Part shown: positions 16,399 to 24,002 of the stretch, in pieces
Numbering within the stretch: the first letter of the stretch is position 1
Layout of the letters: each line of letters begins with the position of its first letter
Origin: Haloterrigena salina JCM 13891
GTDB taxonomy: Archaea > Halobacteriota > Halobacteria > Halobacteriales > Natrialbaceae
Reading direction: 5' to 3'
Length of the DNA stretch: 39,015 nt
NCBI RefSeq assembly: GCF_000337495.1
Contig: NZ_AOIS01000051.1
Location: 1-39,015 of the forward strand
The notes under the pieces: model-generated
Told to the model about the DNA's origin: nothing
The model's database searches: none
Seen by the model: only the letters and a program-made list of their open reading frames with translations
Translations under genes and position numbers: made by a program

Positions 16399-17196
16399 GT
16401 GTGTACACTGACCCTCGCCTGGCAGGTCTTCGAGGACGCGCCGGTCGCGGTCGCCGCCAACCGCGACGAGGCGGTCGGCCGCGAGTCGCTCCCGCCTGAC
16501 GTCTACCGCGAGGATCCGCTGGTGGTCGCGCCCAGAGACGCCGAGGCCGGCGGAACGTGGATCGGCTACAACGAGCACGGCGTCTTCGCGGGGATCACGA
16601 ACAAGTGGACCGACGCCGACCTCGCGGGGGAGCGCTCGCGAGGCCTGCTCGTCGCCGACGTTCTCGAGGCGACGTCGGCCGCCGAAGCCGGTGCGATCGT
16701 CGAGGCCCAGACGGACGACTACGAGTACGATGGGTTCTATCTCGTCGTCGCCGACGAGACGGACGCGTACTGCTATTACTGGGACGGCTCCCTCGAGCGG
16801 ATCGACTTCGAGCCCGGCGTCCACGTCGTGGTCAACGTCGCGGTCGACGAGACGGTCGACGTGCCCGAGTTCCGGGCGGACGCTGGGCGAACGCAGGCCG
16901 CGAACGCCCGCGGGGTCCGCGAGGCGCTGTCGGTCGGCGGCGATGGGGACCGCGGCGACGATGATGACGACGCCGACGAATCGGTCGACGAGTGGCTCGA
17001 GCGAGCCGGCGAGGTCTTGGGCGACCACGAGTACGGCGTCTGCATCCACCACAACGGGTTCGGGACGCGGTCGTCCTCGCTGATCGCGCTCGGTCCCGCG
17101 GGGCCTCGCTACGAGTTCGCACCGGGGTCGCCCTGCGAGACGGCGTACGAACCCATCTCTCTCGAAACCGATCTCGCCTCAGAGGTGCGGGAATAA
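16399..17196 (+). CDS. NRDE (TANGO2-like) family protein
   Basis: Starts GTG with CTLTLAW, so Cys2 becomes N-terminal after Met removal, as in the Ntn-hydrolase-like NRDE/TANGO2 family. The name-giving motif appears as AANRDEAVGRES, followed by GGTWIGYNEHGVFAGITN. The C-terminal part has GVCIHHNGFGTRSSSLIAL. At 265 residues it is full length. Eukaryotic TANGO2 has been linked to haem trafficking and Golgi organisation; the archaeal role is unknown. An acidic Asp-rich insertion near residue 190 (GDDDDDADE) is a halophilic feature. Confidence 0.88.
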   Translation: MCTLTLAWQVFEDAPVAVAANRDEAVGRESLPPDVYREDPLVVAPRDAEAGGTWIGYNEHGVFAGITNKWTDADLAGERSRGLLVADVLEATSAAEAGAIVEAQTDDYEYDGFYLVVADETDAYCYYWDGSLERIDFEPGVHVVVNVAVDETVDVPEFRADAGRTQAANARGVREALSVGGDGDRGDDDDDADESVDEWLERAGEVLGDHEYGVCIHHNGFGTRSSSLIALGPAGPRYEFAPGSPCETAYEPISLETDLASEVRE

Positions 17197-17339
17197 CGCA
17201 CGCCGTCTCACCGGTTCTCGAGCGGCCGCCGGTGGACCGAACTGGGGAGCGGTAGATTCATGCGCCTCCGTCCATCTCATACGCACATGGACGCACTCCT
17301 GCCGCTAGCGACGAGTACGGAGAGGTGGTCACCGTGAGC

Positions 17340-17684
17340 ATGTCGACGGCCGAAGCGGAGCTCTCCGAGGACGAGCGCGCCGGGCTCGAACTCGTTCGCG
17401 AGACCGGCGGCATCCACCAGAGCGACTTCTGGAAGGAACTGGGCGTCTCCTCGCGAAAGGGCAGCCGGATCGTCGAGTCGCTGGTCGAGAAGGACCTCGT
17501 CGACCGAGAGGACACGGTCTACGACGGACACAACACCTACTACATCGCGCCGACCGCTCGCGATCTGGATTTCACGCTGCTGATGGCCGGCGACATGCTC
17601 TCGCCGTTTATCGGCGAGGAGGAAGTCGATCCCAACAGCGACGCCTTCTCGCAGTGGATCATGAACCTCGCTTACGAGGACTAG
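17340..17684 (+). CDS. Winged-helix (MarR-like) transcriptional regulator
   Basis: 114 residues from ATG 17340; an in-frame GTG at 17325 is possible but less likely. Residues about 15-75 form a winged helix: GLELVRETGGIHQSDFWKEL, then the recognition helix SSRKGSRIVESLVEKDLV and a wing with DREDTVYDGHNTYYI. The C-terminal half (LLMAGDMLSPFIGEEEVDP) is unlike known ligand domains. This type is widespread in haloarchaea as stand-alone regulators. The closest neighbours are the NRDE gene and the convergent FNT gene; I see no clear target. Confidence 0.75.
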   Translation: MSTAEAELSEDERAGLELVRETGGIHQSDFWKELGVSSRKGSRIVESLVEKDLVDREDTVYDGHNTYYIAPTARDLDFTLLMAGDMLSPFIGEEEVDPNSDAFSQWIMNLAYED

Positions 17685-17705
17685 CCGGCCTCGCGAGGGC
17701 GGCGG

Positions 17706-18506
17706 TCACGAGTCGCTCGTTCCGTCCGATGTTCGCGCGCCCCGTATCTGGACGATATGAGTGAACGTGACCAGGCCCAATCCCCCGACGAGATTCCCCG
17801 CAGTCGCGACCGTGATCGTCTCGAGCAGGATCCAGTAACCGATCACGGGATCGAAAAGCATCCCGAAGAAGACGTGAATCGCGGTGACGATCACGTGGTC
17901 GAAGGGGCCGAGCGCCAACAGGAAGCCGACGACGTAGGCGAGGGTGATTCGGCTTCCGACGGTGTTGACCGCCTCTAGTAGGTACGATAGCAGACTCACG
18001 AGCGCGCCGCCGACGATGGCGCTCGCAAATATCGCCGCCGTCGGTCGGTGAACGATTTCCTCCGCAGTTCGTCCGAGCACGTGAGCCGTCCCTTCGGGAA
18101 GGACCCCGTCCACGGCAAAGACCAGCGCGAAGAGGAATCCGCCGGCGAGGTTGAAGACGAAAGTAACGGTCCAGAGACGCCCGAGCGGTACGAGTAGCCA
18201 CGACCCGTCCTGGTCGGCCGCCTTCGCGGTCGGATCGAAGAAGTTCTCGTTAAACAGTTCCGTTCGCCCGACGACGAGGAACACGACGCCGACGCCGAAG
18301 GCGAGCGCGCCCGCGATGTGCGCGACGGCGCCGAACTGCGGCTCGACGAGTGCGTCGACGACGCCCAGCGCGACGATACCGAAGACGATGGTAAACCCCG
18401 CGATGAAACTCGTCGAAACGAGTTCGAGCCACGACTGGTCGAGCCGCCGCTCTCCTTCTTCGGTCGCTCGCTCGAAAATCTCTCGTGGGTCAGGAGCGAC
18501 GGGCAC
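17706..18506 (-). CDS. Formate/nitrite transporter (FNT) family channel
   Basis: FNT-family membrane protein with about six helices after a cytoplasmic N-terminus (PREIFERATEEGERRLDQSW). Family features: GFTIVFGIVALGVVDAL, GRTELFNENF (the conserved ELFTxN-like segment), LWTVTFVFNLAGG and GNLVGGLGLVTFTH (the second half-repeat). The likely substrate is a small monovalent anion such as formate or nitrite. The GTG at 18506 is preferred over the longer frame to 18602 because a TATA-like box lies 21-30 nt upstream and the extra 32 residues are not FNT-like. The result is 266 residues, a usual family length. Confidence 0.85.
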   Translation of the reverse strand: MPVAPDPREIFERATEEGERRLDQSWLELVSTSFIAGFTIVFGIVALGVVDALVEPQFGAVAHIAGALAFGVGVVFLVVGRTELFNENFFDPTAKAADQDGSWLLVPLGRLWTVTFVFNLAGGFLFALVFAVDGVLPEGTAHVLGRTAEEIVHRPTAAIFASAIVGGALVSLLSYLLEAVNTVGSRITLAYVVGFLLALGPFDHVIVTAIHVFFGMLFDPVIGYWILLETITVATAGNLVGGLGLVTFTHIVQIRGARTSDGTSDS

Positions 18507-18526
18507 GACCCGAATATCTGTTCGCT

Positions 18527-18535
18527 GATAGAAAA
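18527..18535 (-). promoter_or_regulatory. TATA box of the FNT gene
   Basis: On the minus strand TTTTCTATC lies 21-30 nt before the GTG at 18506. This placement decides the start codon of the FNT gene. Confidence 0.5.
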
Positions 18536-18632
18536 GTGGCGGACATGAATACTCTACGGCGACCCGCGCCGCAGCAGCTCGCGGAGTGGTGGAACGGACC
18601 ACCGTCTCTGACGTCGACGGATATTCGACGCG

Positions 18633-19046
18633 CTACTCGTAGGGATCGAACCGCTCGATGAGGACGAACGGATCCCGCTCGCGGTTGTAGTAGGGGACGT
18701 CGCCGTCGATGGCCTCGATGAGCCGACGGTGGACCTCGCGTGCGGCCCGGCCCTCGTCCGGCTCTAAGTGGTGTCGACCCCGCATGTCGTTCCAGAACCC
18801 GCCGTCGAGCCAGAGCAGCGTTTCGTCGTTTGACTGGTAGACGACCTCTCCCTCCTCGGTCAGCCCCTCGATTGCGAGCTGGCGTCCCGACAGCTGCGCT
18901 CGCGCGAGGACGGCCACAAGCTGGCGCCGCGAGACCGGCGCGTGCAGCGCGATATCGTCGATCGTCGCCCCGAAGTAGCCTTCGACGAGATCGCACGCCC
19001 GAGAGAACTCGTCGAACTCGACCTGTTGATCTTGTGTAATTTGCAT
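18633..19046 (-). CDS. Hypothetical haloarchaeal protein, 137 residues
   Basis: Start taken at ATG 19046 (MQITQDQQVEFDEFSRACDL); the frame is open to a TTG at 19091, but the TATA box at 19098-19105 predicts initiation near 19072, downstream of that TTG. The middle holds ARAQLSGRQLAIEGLTEEGE and an aromatic patch, LLWLDGGFWNDMRGRHHL. The end is rich in charged residues (YYNRERDPFVLIERFDPYE). There are no signal peptide or membrane helices, so it is cytosolic. I do not recognise the family. Confidence 0.7.
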   Translation of the reverse strand: MQITQDQQVEFDEFSRACDLVEGYFGATIDDIALHAPVSRRQLVAVLARAQLSGRQLAIEGLTEEGEVVYQSNDETLLWLDGGFWNDMRGRHHLEPDEGRAAREVHRRLIEAIDGDVPYYNRERDPFVLIERFDPYE

Positions 19047-19097
19047 TGAACGGTCACCGAGCGATCGGTTAGCTATGGATACTGTTAGCAAAATTAG

Positions 19098-19105
19098 TAT
19101 AAAAA
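19098..19105 (-). promoter_or_regulatory. TATA box of the 137-residue gene
   Basis: TTTTTATA on the minus strand, one of the strongest TATA matches in the window, 52-59 nt before the ATG at 19046. It implies a leader of about 25 nt. Confidence 0.6.
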
Positions 19106-19137
19106 GCTATCCTCCGACTCGAGACGTGAGTCGCGGC

Positions 19138-20412
19138 TCAGGCCAACGCGCTCGCGGCGCGGATCAGCCGCCGCTCGCCGAACGCGGGGCCGACCAGCTG
19201 GAGCCCGACGGGGAGGCCGTCGGTCTCGCCGGCCGGCACCGAGATCGCGGGGAGGTCGGCCAGATTGACCGGAACCGTGTTCGCGTCGGCGAGGTACATC
19301 TGGAGCGGGTCGTCGAGGCTCTCGCCGAGTTCGAACGGCGGGACGGGCATCGTCGGGCTGGCGAGCACGTCGGCCTCCGACAGCGCCTCGTCGAAGTCCT
19401 GTTTGACCCACGCGCGGGCGTCCTGGGCCTTCTTGTAGTACTTGTCGTGGTAGCCCGCCGAGAGGGCGTAGGTGCCAAGCAGGATGCGACGCTTGACCTC
19501 GTCGCCGAACCCTTCCTCGCGGGTCCGGGCGAACGTCTCGTTCCAGTTGCCCTCGGCGTCGGCCGAGTGGCCGTAGCGGACGCCGTCGAACCGCGCCAGG
19601 TTGGAGGAGGCCTCGGACATCGCGATCACGTAGTAGGCCTCGACGGCGTGTTCGACGGAGGGCAGGGAGACCTCGTGGTACTCCGCACCGCGGTCCTCTA
19701 ACTCGGCGATAGCGTCCCAGAAGGTCTCGACGACGCCCTCGTCGGCGCCCTCGAGCAACTCGGTGGGGACGCCGATCTGCAGGCCGTCGACGTCGCCCGT
19801 CGCGGCGTCGGCGTAGGTTTCGCCCTCCTCGAGGGGCGTTTCCCGCGTGGTTGCATCTCGGTCGTCGTCGCCGGCGATGACGTCGAGCAACTGCGCGGCG
19901 TCCTCGACGGTCTCGCCGAAGGGGCCGATCTGCTCTAAGCTGTTGGCGTAGGCGACGAGCCCGTACCGGGAGACCAGCCCGTAGGTGGGCTTGATCCCGA
20001 CGACGCCACAGAAGGCGGCGGGACAGCGGACCGAGCCGCCGGTGTCCGAGCCCAGCGCGACGTCGGCCTCGCCGGCGGCGACCGCGGCCGCCGAACCGCC
20101 GGAGGAGCCGCCGGGGACGCGACCGGGCGCGGCGGGGTTGTCGACCGAGCCGAAGTGGGAGGTCTCGTTGGTCGTTCCCATCCCGAACTCGTCCATGTTG
20201 GCCTTCCCGACGATGGTCGCGCCCGCTTCCTTGAGGCGGGAGACGACCGTCGCGTCGTAAGGCGGGACGTACTCGGCGAGCATCTCCGAGCCGCAGGTCG
20301 TCCGGACGCCCTCGGTCGAGATGTTGTCCTTGACCGCGACGGTCGTTCCCGACAGCGGCCCGTCGTCGGCCCCCTCGATTCGCTCCTCGGTGATGTAGAT
20401 GTTCTCCGACAT
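19138..20412 (-). CDS. gatA: GatA, Asp/Glu-tRNA amidotransferase subunit A
   Basis: Amidase-signature glutaminase subunit of GatCAB, which converts mischarged Glu-tRNA(Gln) or Asp-tRNA(Asn). The Ser-cisSer-Lys triad is visible: K28 in TTVAVKDN, the Ser pair in PGGSSGGSAAAVAAGE (about 100-115), and nucleophile S127 in GSDTGGSVRCP. Also present are ANMDEFGMGTTNETSHFG and GIKPTYGLVSRYGLVAYA. It has 424 residues, shorter than bacterial GatA (about 485) because the N-terminal helical extension is missing, as usual in haloarchaea. gatC lies 2 nt upstream; gatB is not in the window. Confidence 0.95.
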   Translation of the reverse strand: MSENIYITEERIEGADDGPLSGTTVAVKDNISTEGVRTTCGSEMLAEYVPPYDATVVSRLKEAGATIVGKANMDEFGMGTTNETSHFGSVDNPAAPGRVPGGSSGGSAAAVAAGEADVALGSDTGGSVRCPAAFCGVVGIKPTYGLVSRYGLVAYANSLEQIGPFGETVEDAAQLLDVIAGDDDRDATTRETPLEEGETYADAATGDVDGLQIGVPTELLEGADEGVVETFWDAIAELEDRGAEYHEVSLPSVEHAVEAYYVIAMSEASSNLARFDGVRYGHSADAEGNWNETFARTREEGFGDEVKRRILLGTYALSAGYHDKYYKKAQDARAWVKQDFDEALSEADVLASPTMPVPPFELGESLDDPLQMYLADANTVPVNLADLPAISVPAGETDGLPVGLQLVGPAFGERRLIRAASALA

Positions 20413-20414
20413 AA

Positions 20415-20693
20415 TTACGATACGTTGGGGCCTTTGAAGTAGCCGTCCTCGGCCTTCGAGGCGTTCTCGAGGGCCGCCTCGCGGTCCAGCGAGTCGCGTT
20501 CCTCGTCCGGGCGCATCACGTTCGTGAGGTCGGCCTCGCGGTCGACCTCGGGCACCTCGTCCAGCGTCTCGAAGTACTCGAGGATGTCCGCGAACTGTCG
20601 CGCGAACCGGTCGACCTCGTCGTCGTCGAGGTCGACGCGAGCGAGTCCCGCGACGTGGCGGACCTCCTCGGGGCTGACGGCGTCGTCGCTCAT
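20415..20693 (-). CDS. gatC: GatC, Asp/Glu-tRNA amidotransferase subunit C
   Basis: Small stabilising subunit that wraps the GatA-GatB interface. The GatC pattern is clear: PEEVRHVAGLARVDLDDDEV, FARQFADILEYFETLDEV, then MRPDEERDSLDREAALENA and the terminal GYFKGPNV. 92 residues. It is the first gene of gatC-gatA, with its stop 2 nt before the gatA ATG. AACCCTTAC on the minus strand about 30 nt upstream may be the TATA element. Confidence 0.95.
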   Translation of the reverse strand: MSDDAVSPEEVRHVAGLARVDLDDDEVDRFARQFADILEYFETLDEVPEVDREADLTNVMRPDEERDSLDREAALENASKAEDGYFKGPNVS

Positions 20694-20860
20694 GGTTGCT
20701 CGAACCGGCGGGCGGAGAGTAAGGGTTTCGATACCGTCGTTGCGGATCGACGCCGGAGCGCCGGGCCCCGACCCGTTCGGGGCGCCGCCGGCCGTCGATC
20801 GCGGTCGGTCGTCAATACGGGCTTGATTCGAGTTATTACGCCGCTAACCGACACGAACCG

Positions 20861-20880
20861 AATATAGTAACCGTATACTG
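20861..20880 (+). promoter_or_regulatory. Promoter of the small zinc-finger gene
   Basis: AATATAGTAA followed by CGTATACTG, two TATA-like elements about 28-47 nt before the ATG at 20908, in an AT-rich patch of the 214-bp gap after gatC. Confidence 0.55.
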
Positions 20881-20907
20881 AAAGACATCGATGACGACCG
20901 ATCGCGT

Positions 20908-21033
20908 ATGAACTGCGACAACTGCCGATCCGAGGAGGTCGCCTACACGCTGACGACCCACGTCGCTGACGCGCCGGACGAGCGGGTCGAACTGCACTTC
21001 TGCTCGAGCGAGTGTCTCCGCGTCTGGACGTAG
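20908..21033 (+). CDS. Small zinc-finger protein, 41 residues
   Basis: Not found by length cut-offs, but well supported: ATG at 20908, TAG at 21031-21033 and an AT-rich promoter upstream. The sequence begins MNCDNCRSEE and later has HFCSSECLRVW, giving C-x2-C and C-x3-C pairs about 25 residues apart, a single zinc site of the TRASH/zinc-ribbon kind. Haloarchaea encode many such one-finger microproteins, and some influence motility, biofilm or stress traits; a role here is unknown. The middle is acidic (VADAPDERVEL). It stands alone upstream of the hydrolase gene. Confidence 0.75.
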   Translation: MNCDNCRSEEVAYTLTTHVADAPDERVELHFCSSECLRVWT

Positions 21034-21132
21034 CGCGGCGCTACCGGATCGACCGTCGGAGCCCGATCTGACGCGCCGACTCGCGGCGGTCGCCCCCAAA
21101 CCGGTATCACGCTCTCCGTCGTCGGTCGAGGT

Positions 21133-22047
21133 ATGGCTACGATGCCGTCGACGCGGACCGGGACGGACGCGGAGCTACTGTCGACGGTCGACGCGGAATC
21201 GACCGTTCGGGAGGTCAACGGGGTCCGGTTGCACGTCGTCGCCGCAGGCGACGAGGACGATCCGTTGGTCGTCCTCCTTCACGGCTTCCCCGAGTTCTGG
21301 TACGGCTGGCGCCACCAACTCGAGCCGCTCGTCGATGCCGGCTATCGGGTGCTCGTGCCCGATCAGCGGGGCTACAACCTGAGCGAGAAACCGGGGGCGC
21401 TGCGGGCCTACCGAACCAGCGAGTGCTCGCGGGATATCGCCGCCCTAATCGAGACCGAGGGACGGGACAGCGCGCGCGTCGTCGGCCACGACTGGGGCGG
21501 CATGGTCGCCTGGGATCTCGCGCTTCGGCACCCTTCGGCGGTCGATCGGCTCGCGATCGTCAACGCGCCGCATCCGACGGTCTACCGCCAGCACCTGCTG
21601 GCGGATCCCGAGCAGTTGCGCCGCAGTTGGTACGCCGCCGCGATCCAGCTTCCGTGGTTGCCCGAACTGGCCTGTCGGACGGCCGACTTCCGATTACTCG
21701 AGCGCGCGCTCCGAGAGACGGCCGCTCCGGGGACGTTCACCGACGCGGAACTAGACCGGTATCGCCGCGCCTGGGCTCGGCCGGACGCGCTGACCGGGAT
21801 GCTCGACTGGTACCGGGCGGCCGCTCGCGCTCCCTCGCCGCCGCCTCGAGAGCGGGTCGACGCCCCGACGACGATCGTCTGGGGCGAGGACGACGCCGCA
21901 CTGACGCCGTCGCTCGCGGTCGACAGCGACCAGCGGTGTCGCCGGAGCCGCCTCGAACTCCTGTCGGGGACGAGCCACTGGGTGCAACACGAACGGCCGA
22001 CCCGACTGACGGAGCTGTTGCTCGAGGCGTTCGAAAACGGCACGTAG
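21133..22047 (+). CDS. Epoxide-hydrolase-like alpha/beta hydrolase
   Basis: Alpha/beta-hydrolase fold. HGFPEFWYGWRHQ forms the oxyanion HGxP loop typical of epoxide hydrolases and haloalkane dehalogenases. DQRGYNLSEKP follows, then the nucleophile elbow VVGHDWGGMVAWD with Asp as nucleophile. The acid is probably in VWGEDDAALTP and the base His in GTSHWVQHE. The Asp nucleophile excludes the Ser hydrolase MenH despite the nearby menaquinone genes. 304 residues, full length. GGTATCAC near 21102-21109 could be its TATA element. Substrate unknown. Confidence 0.85.
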   Translation: MATMPSTRTGTDAELLSTVDAESTVREVNGVRLHVVAAGDEDDPLVVLLHGFPEFWYGWRHQLEPLVDAGYRVLVPDQRGYNLSEKPGALRAYRTSECSRDIAALIETEGRDSARVVGHDWGGMVAWDLALRHPSAVDRLAIVNAPHPTVYRQHLLADPEQLRRSWYAAAIQLPWLPELACRTADFRLLERALRETAAPGTFTDAELDRYRRAWARPDALTGMLDWYRAAARAPSPPPRERVDAPTTIVWGEDDAALTPSLAVDSDQRCRRSRLELLSGTSHWVQHERPTRLTELLLEAFENGT

Positions 22048-22071
22048 TCGCGATCGCGCCCGTCGAATCAG

Positions 22072-22392
22072 TTACGGCCGCCAGATGACGGTCACGACCT
22101 CGTCGCCGGACTGCGTCCGGCCGCTCGAGGGACTTCGTCCCTCGCTGTCATCGGACGCCTCGCCGCCCTCGACGGTCTCGTACGCGTAGCCGCGGTCCTC
22201 GAGTTTGGGGAAGAGGAACTGCGGGACGCGGTCGTTGCGCTGGACGAGGACGGTCTCGTCGGGTAGTTCGACCAGTTTCTCGAGGGTGTTTTTGAGCGGC
22301 TCCGGCGGACCGAGCGACCGCACGTCGATCACCGTCCGCGGTCGGTCGCTCGGTGCATTGGTGCCGTCGACGACGGTCTCGGGCGATTGCAT
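22072..22392 (-). CDS. DUF2249 protein 1
   Basis: About 106 residues with the DUF2249 pattern: TVIDVRSLGPPEPLKNTLEK, a strand with ETVLVQRNDRVPQFLF, then KLEDRGYAYETVEGG. A flexible acidic/Ser insertion precedes the last strand (VVTVIWRP). DUF2249 has a TusA-like fold and in bacteria is often linked to hemerythrin domains and to NO or oxygen metabolism; no activity is established for the stand-alone form. A CGTACGTGTTCG site lies 39 nt before the start. It is one of three DUF2249 paralogues in a row on this strand. Confidence 0.8.
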   Translation of the reverse strand: MQSPETVVDGTNAPSDRPRTVIDVRSLGPPEPLKNTLEKLVELPDETVLVQRNDRVPQFLFPKLEDRGYAYETVEGGEASDDSEGRSPSSGRTQSGDEVVTVIWRP

Positions 22393-22430
22393 ACGTGGTC
22401 GTTCGCGGCGACGATACCTCGCTTTCGCCC

Positions 22431-22442
22431 CGTACGTGTTCG
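22431..22442 (-). promoter_or_regulatory. CGAAC-N2-GTTCG-type operator, DUF2249-1
   Basis: CGTACGTGTTCG, one mismatch from CGAAC-N2-GTTCG, with its near end 39 nt from the start at 22392. The spacing matches the other sites at 22876, 23235 and 24366. Confidence 0.6.
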
Positions 22443-22601
22443 GCTATCGAAGCTATGTAGACACGCGAGACAGCGCGAAACGTGACGCGAGGCGGCGCAA
22501 AAGGGTCAGTGAAGCAGGCGGTTCCGTGGCGATCGTGGCGGCCGGCACTGACGGGGATCGAGCCGGCCGAGTCGGGACGAGCGACGCGGGTTGGCGGCCG
22601 G

Positions 22602-22835
22602 CTACGCCTCGACCTTGGGGAACCGGGCGACGAACTCGTCGGACTCGACGCGTTCGACCTCGTAGCCGTCGGCGTCGAACGCGTCGACCTCCGCCTGGAA
22701 CTCGTAGAACAACGGCTTCGGCTCGTGATCGTTGACGATCGTCAGCGTCTCGCCGGGCTCGAGCTCCTCGAAGGCGTCGTGAATCTTGGGGTGGCGGTTC
22801 ATCGGCGGCACGTCCCTGACGTCGAGTCGTGTCAT
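22602..22835 (-). CDS. DUF2249 protein 2
   Basis: 77 residues from ATG 22835 (MTRLDVRDVPPMNRHPKI); the frame is open further upstream, but that part is not family-like. It is the most canonical of the three DUF2249 copies: LDVRDVPP, RHPKIHDAFEELEPGETL, then IVNDHEPKPLFYEFQAE, and a C-terminal strand around FVARFPKVEA. The NDHEPKPL segment is the family core and includes a His that could bind metal or haem. A perfect CGAACGCGTTCG palindrome lies 41 nt upstream. Confidence 0.82.
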   Translation of the reverse strand: MTRLDVRDVPPMNRHPKIHDAFEELEPGETLTIVNDHEPKPLFYEFQAEVDAFDADGYEVERVESDEFVARFPKVEA

Positions 22836-22875
22836 ACGGATAGTGGTGGGTATCGCGATCGCATGGGTGTTCGTC

Positions 22876-22887
22876 CGAACGCGTTCG
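22876..22887 (-). promoter_or_regulatory. CGAAC-N2-GTTCG operator, DUF2249-2
   Basis: CGAACGCGTTCG, a perfect 12-bp palindrome with its near end 41 nt from the start at 22835. Confidence 0.65.
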
Positions 22888-22911
22888 CCCGCGACCGGCG
22901 GATCGACGCGC

Positions 22912-23196
22912 CTAGGCGTGCTCGATAACGACGTGCCAGACGTCGTCGCGCCGTTCGGTTTCGCGGCTCGCGGCATCGCCGCTCGCTCCCTCCGAGGTCT
23001 CGCTGCGCTCGATTTCGTGCTCGAACCCGCGGGTCTCGAGGACCTCGTAGAGCGGCTCCGGTTCGAAGGGCGCGATCAGGTGGAGTCGGCCGTCCGCCGG
23101 GAGCTCCTCGAGGGCGGCCGCGATGTCGTCGAACGGCGGGCCGTCGATCTCGCGGACGTCGAGGATCGTCTCGGAAGCGGTGGAATCGGTTGCCAT
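22912..23196 (-). CDS. DUF2249 protein 3
   Basis: 94 residues: TILDVREIDGPPFDDIAAAL, EELPADGRLHLIAPFEPEPL, YEVLETRGFEHEIER, an acidic/Ser linker, then VWHVVIEHA. Same layout as DUF2249-1, with a variable linker before the last strand. It is divergent from the HTH-10 regulator; the 134-bp space between them holds several palindromes. GAATAGCC on the minus strand at about 23224-23231 is a plausible TATA box about 30 nt upstream, with the operator directly upstream of it, the arrangement expected for activation. Confidence 0.82.
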   Translation of the reverse strand: MATDSTASETILDVREIDGPPFDDIAAALEELPADGRLHLIAPFEPEPLYEVLETRGFEHEIERSETSEGASGDAASRETERRDDVWHVVIEHA

Positions 23197-23234
23197 AGGT
23201 CGACTGTAGGGCGGAACGAGCGTGGCTATTCGGG

Positions 23235-23246
23235 CGAACGTGTTCG
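23235..23246 (-). promoter_or_regulatory. CGAAC-N2-GTTCG operator, DUF2249-3
   Basis: CGAACGTGTTCG with its near end 39 nt from the start at 23196, just upstream of the probable TATA box. Its last 11 bp recur inverted at 23319-23329 beside the regulator start. Confidence 0.7.
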
Positions 23247-23256
23247 AGTCGACGGT

Positions 23257-23314
23257 GTTCCCACGGCTTGGGAACTACGGCGAATATATTCGACGGTACG
23301 GGGATATACCGTCG
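23257..23314. promoter_or_regulatory. Cluster of three palindromes between DUF2249-3 and the regulator
   Basis: In order: GTTCCCA-N5-TGGGAAC (23257-23275), CGAATATATTCG (23281-23292, perfect) and CGACGGTA-N8-TACCGTCG (23291-23314, perfect arms). GATATA at 23303-23308 inside the last loop is probably the TATA box of the regulator gene, about 25 nt before its ATG. Such density suggests control by one or more dimeric regulators. Confidence 0.6.
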
Positions 23315-23317
23315 AAC

Positions 23318-23329
23318 GGAACACGTTCG
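23318..23329 (+). promoter_or_regulatory. Operator copy next to the regulator start
   Basis: GGAACACGTTCG, the inverted copy of the 23235-23246 site (11 bp identical), ending 1 nt before the regulator ATG at 23331. Its position downstream of the TATA box and over the initiation site suits self-repression. Confidence 0.6.
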
Positions 23330-23330
23330 T

Positions 23331-24002
23331 ATGGCTCAGGCGACACTCACTATCACGATGCCCGAACAGATCTGGATACAGCAGCTCTCGACGGCGTATC
23401 CGGGGGCGACCTTTCGGGTACTGGCGGCCGTTCCCGGCTCCGAGACGGGATTCGCGCTCGTCCGCATCGCCGGTCCCGACGTCGCGGACATCGTCGAGGA
23501 CATGCGCGGCCACGATCAGATCACCGAACTCTCGCTCGCCCAGTACAGCGACAACGAGGTGACGGTCCACTTCGAGACGACGGACCCCCTGCTGCTGTTC
23601 TCCTCGCGGGACTCGGGGATGCCGATCGAACTCCCCGTCGAGATCGTCGACGGCGAGGCGACCATCGAGGTGACCGGATCGCGGGATCGACTGGCCGAAC
23701 TCGCCGAACAGCTCGAGCACTTCGGGCTACAGTACCGGATCGAACACGTCCGCGAACGGCTCCACGAGAGCCAACTGCTCTCAGACCGCCAGCTCGAGGT
23801 GGTCGTCGCCGCCGTCGAGGAAGGCTACTACGACACCCCTCGAGAGTCCTCGCTGACGGAACTCGCCGAGCAGCTGGATATCGCGAAGTCGACCTGTAGC
23901 GAGACCCTCCACCGGGCCGAGGAGGCGATCATCAAGCGATTCGTCGAGGATCTGCCGGGTGTCGAGGGGGACTCCCTCGAGGAACAGCTCGCGACGCGTT
24001 AG
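23331..24002 (+). CDS. HTH-10 (bacterio-opsin activator type) regulator
   Basis: 223 residues from ATG 23331. The N-terminal ~150 residues are an alpha/beta sensor-like region with paired strands (FRVLAAVPGSETGFALVRI, EVTVHFETTDPLLLF, IELPVEIVDGEATIEVTG). The C-terminal HTH-10 domain is clear: LLSDRQLEVVVAAVEEGYYD, TELAEQLDIAKSTCSETLHR, then AEEAIIKRF. Haloarchaeal relatives include DmsR and NarO, which control anaerobic respiration. This one has a single Cys, within the HTH, and lacks the N-terminal Cys cluster of NarO, so any redox sensing must differ. It lies amid its probable targets and overlaps the cupin gene tail-to-tail by 4 nt. Confidence 0.85.
   Translation: MAQATLTITMPEQIWIQQLSTAYPGATFRVLAAVPGSETGFALVRIAGPDVADIVEDMRGHDQITELSLAQYSDNEVTVHFETTDPLLLFSSRDSGMPIELPVEIVDGEATIEVTGSRDRLAELAEQLEHFGLQYRIEHVRERLHESQLLSDRQLEVVVAAVEEGYYDTPRESSLTELAEQLDIAKSTCSETLHRAEEAIIKRFVEDLPGVEGDSLEEQLATR

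Noticed and set aside
21133..22047. Alpha/beta hydrolase as MenH of the menaquinone pathway
   Set aside because: The nucleophile elbow is GHDWGG with Asp, as in epoxide hydrolases and dehalogenases; MenH uses Ser.
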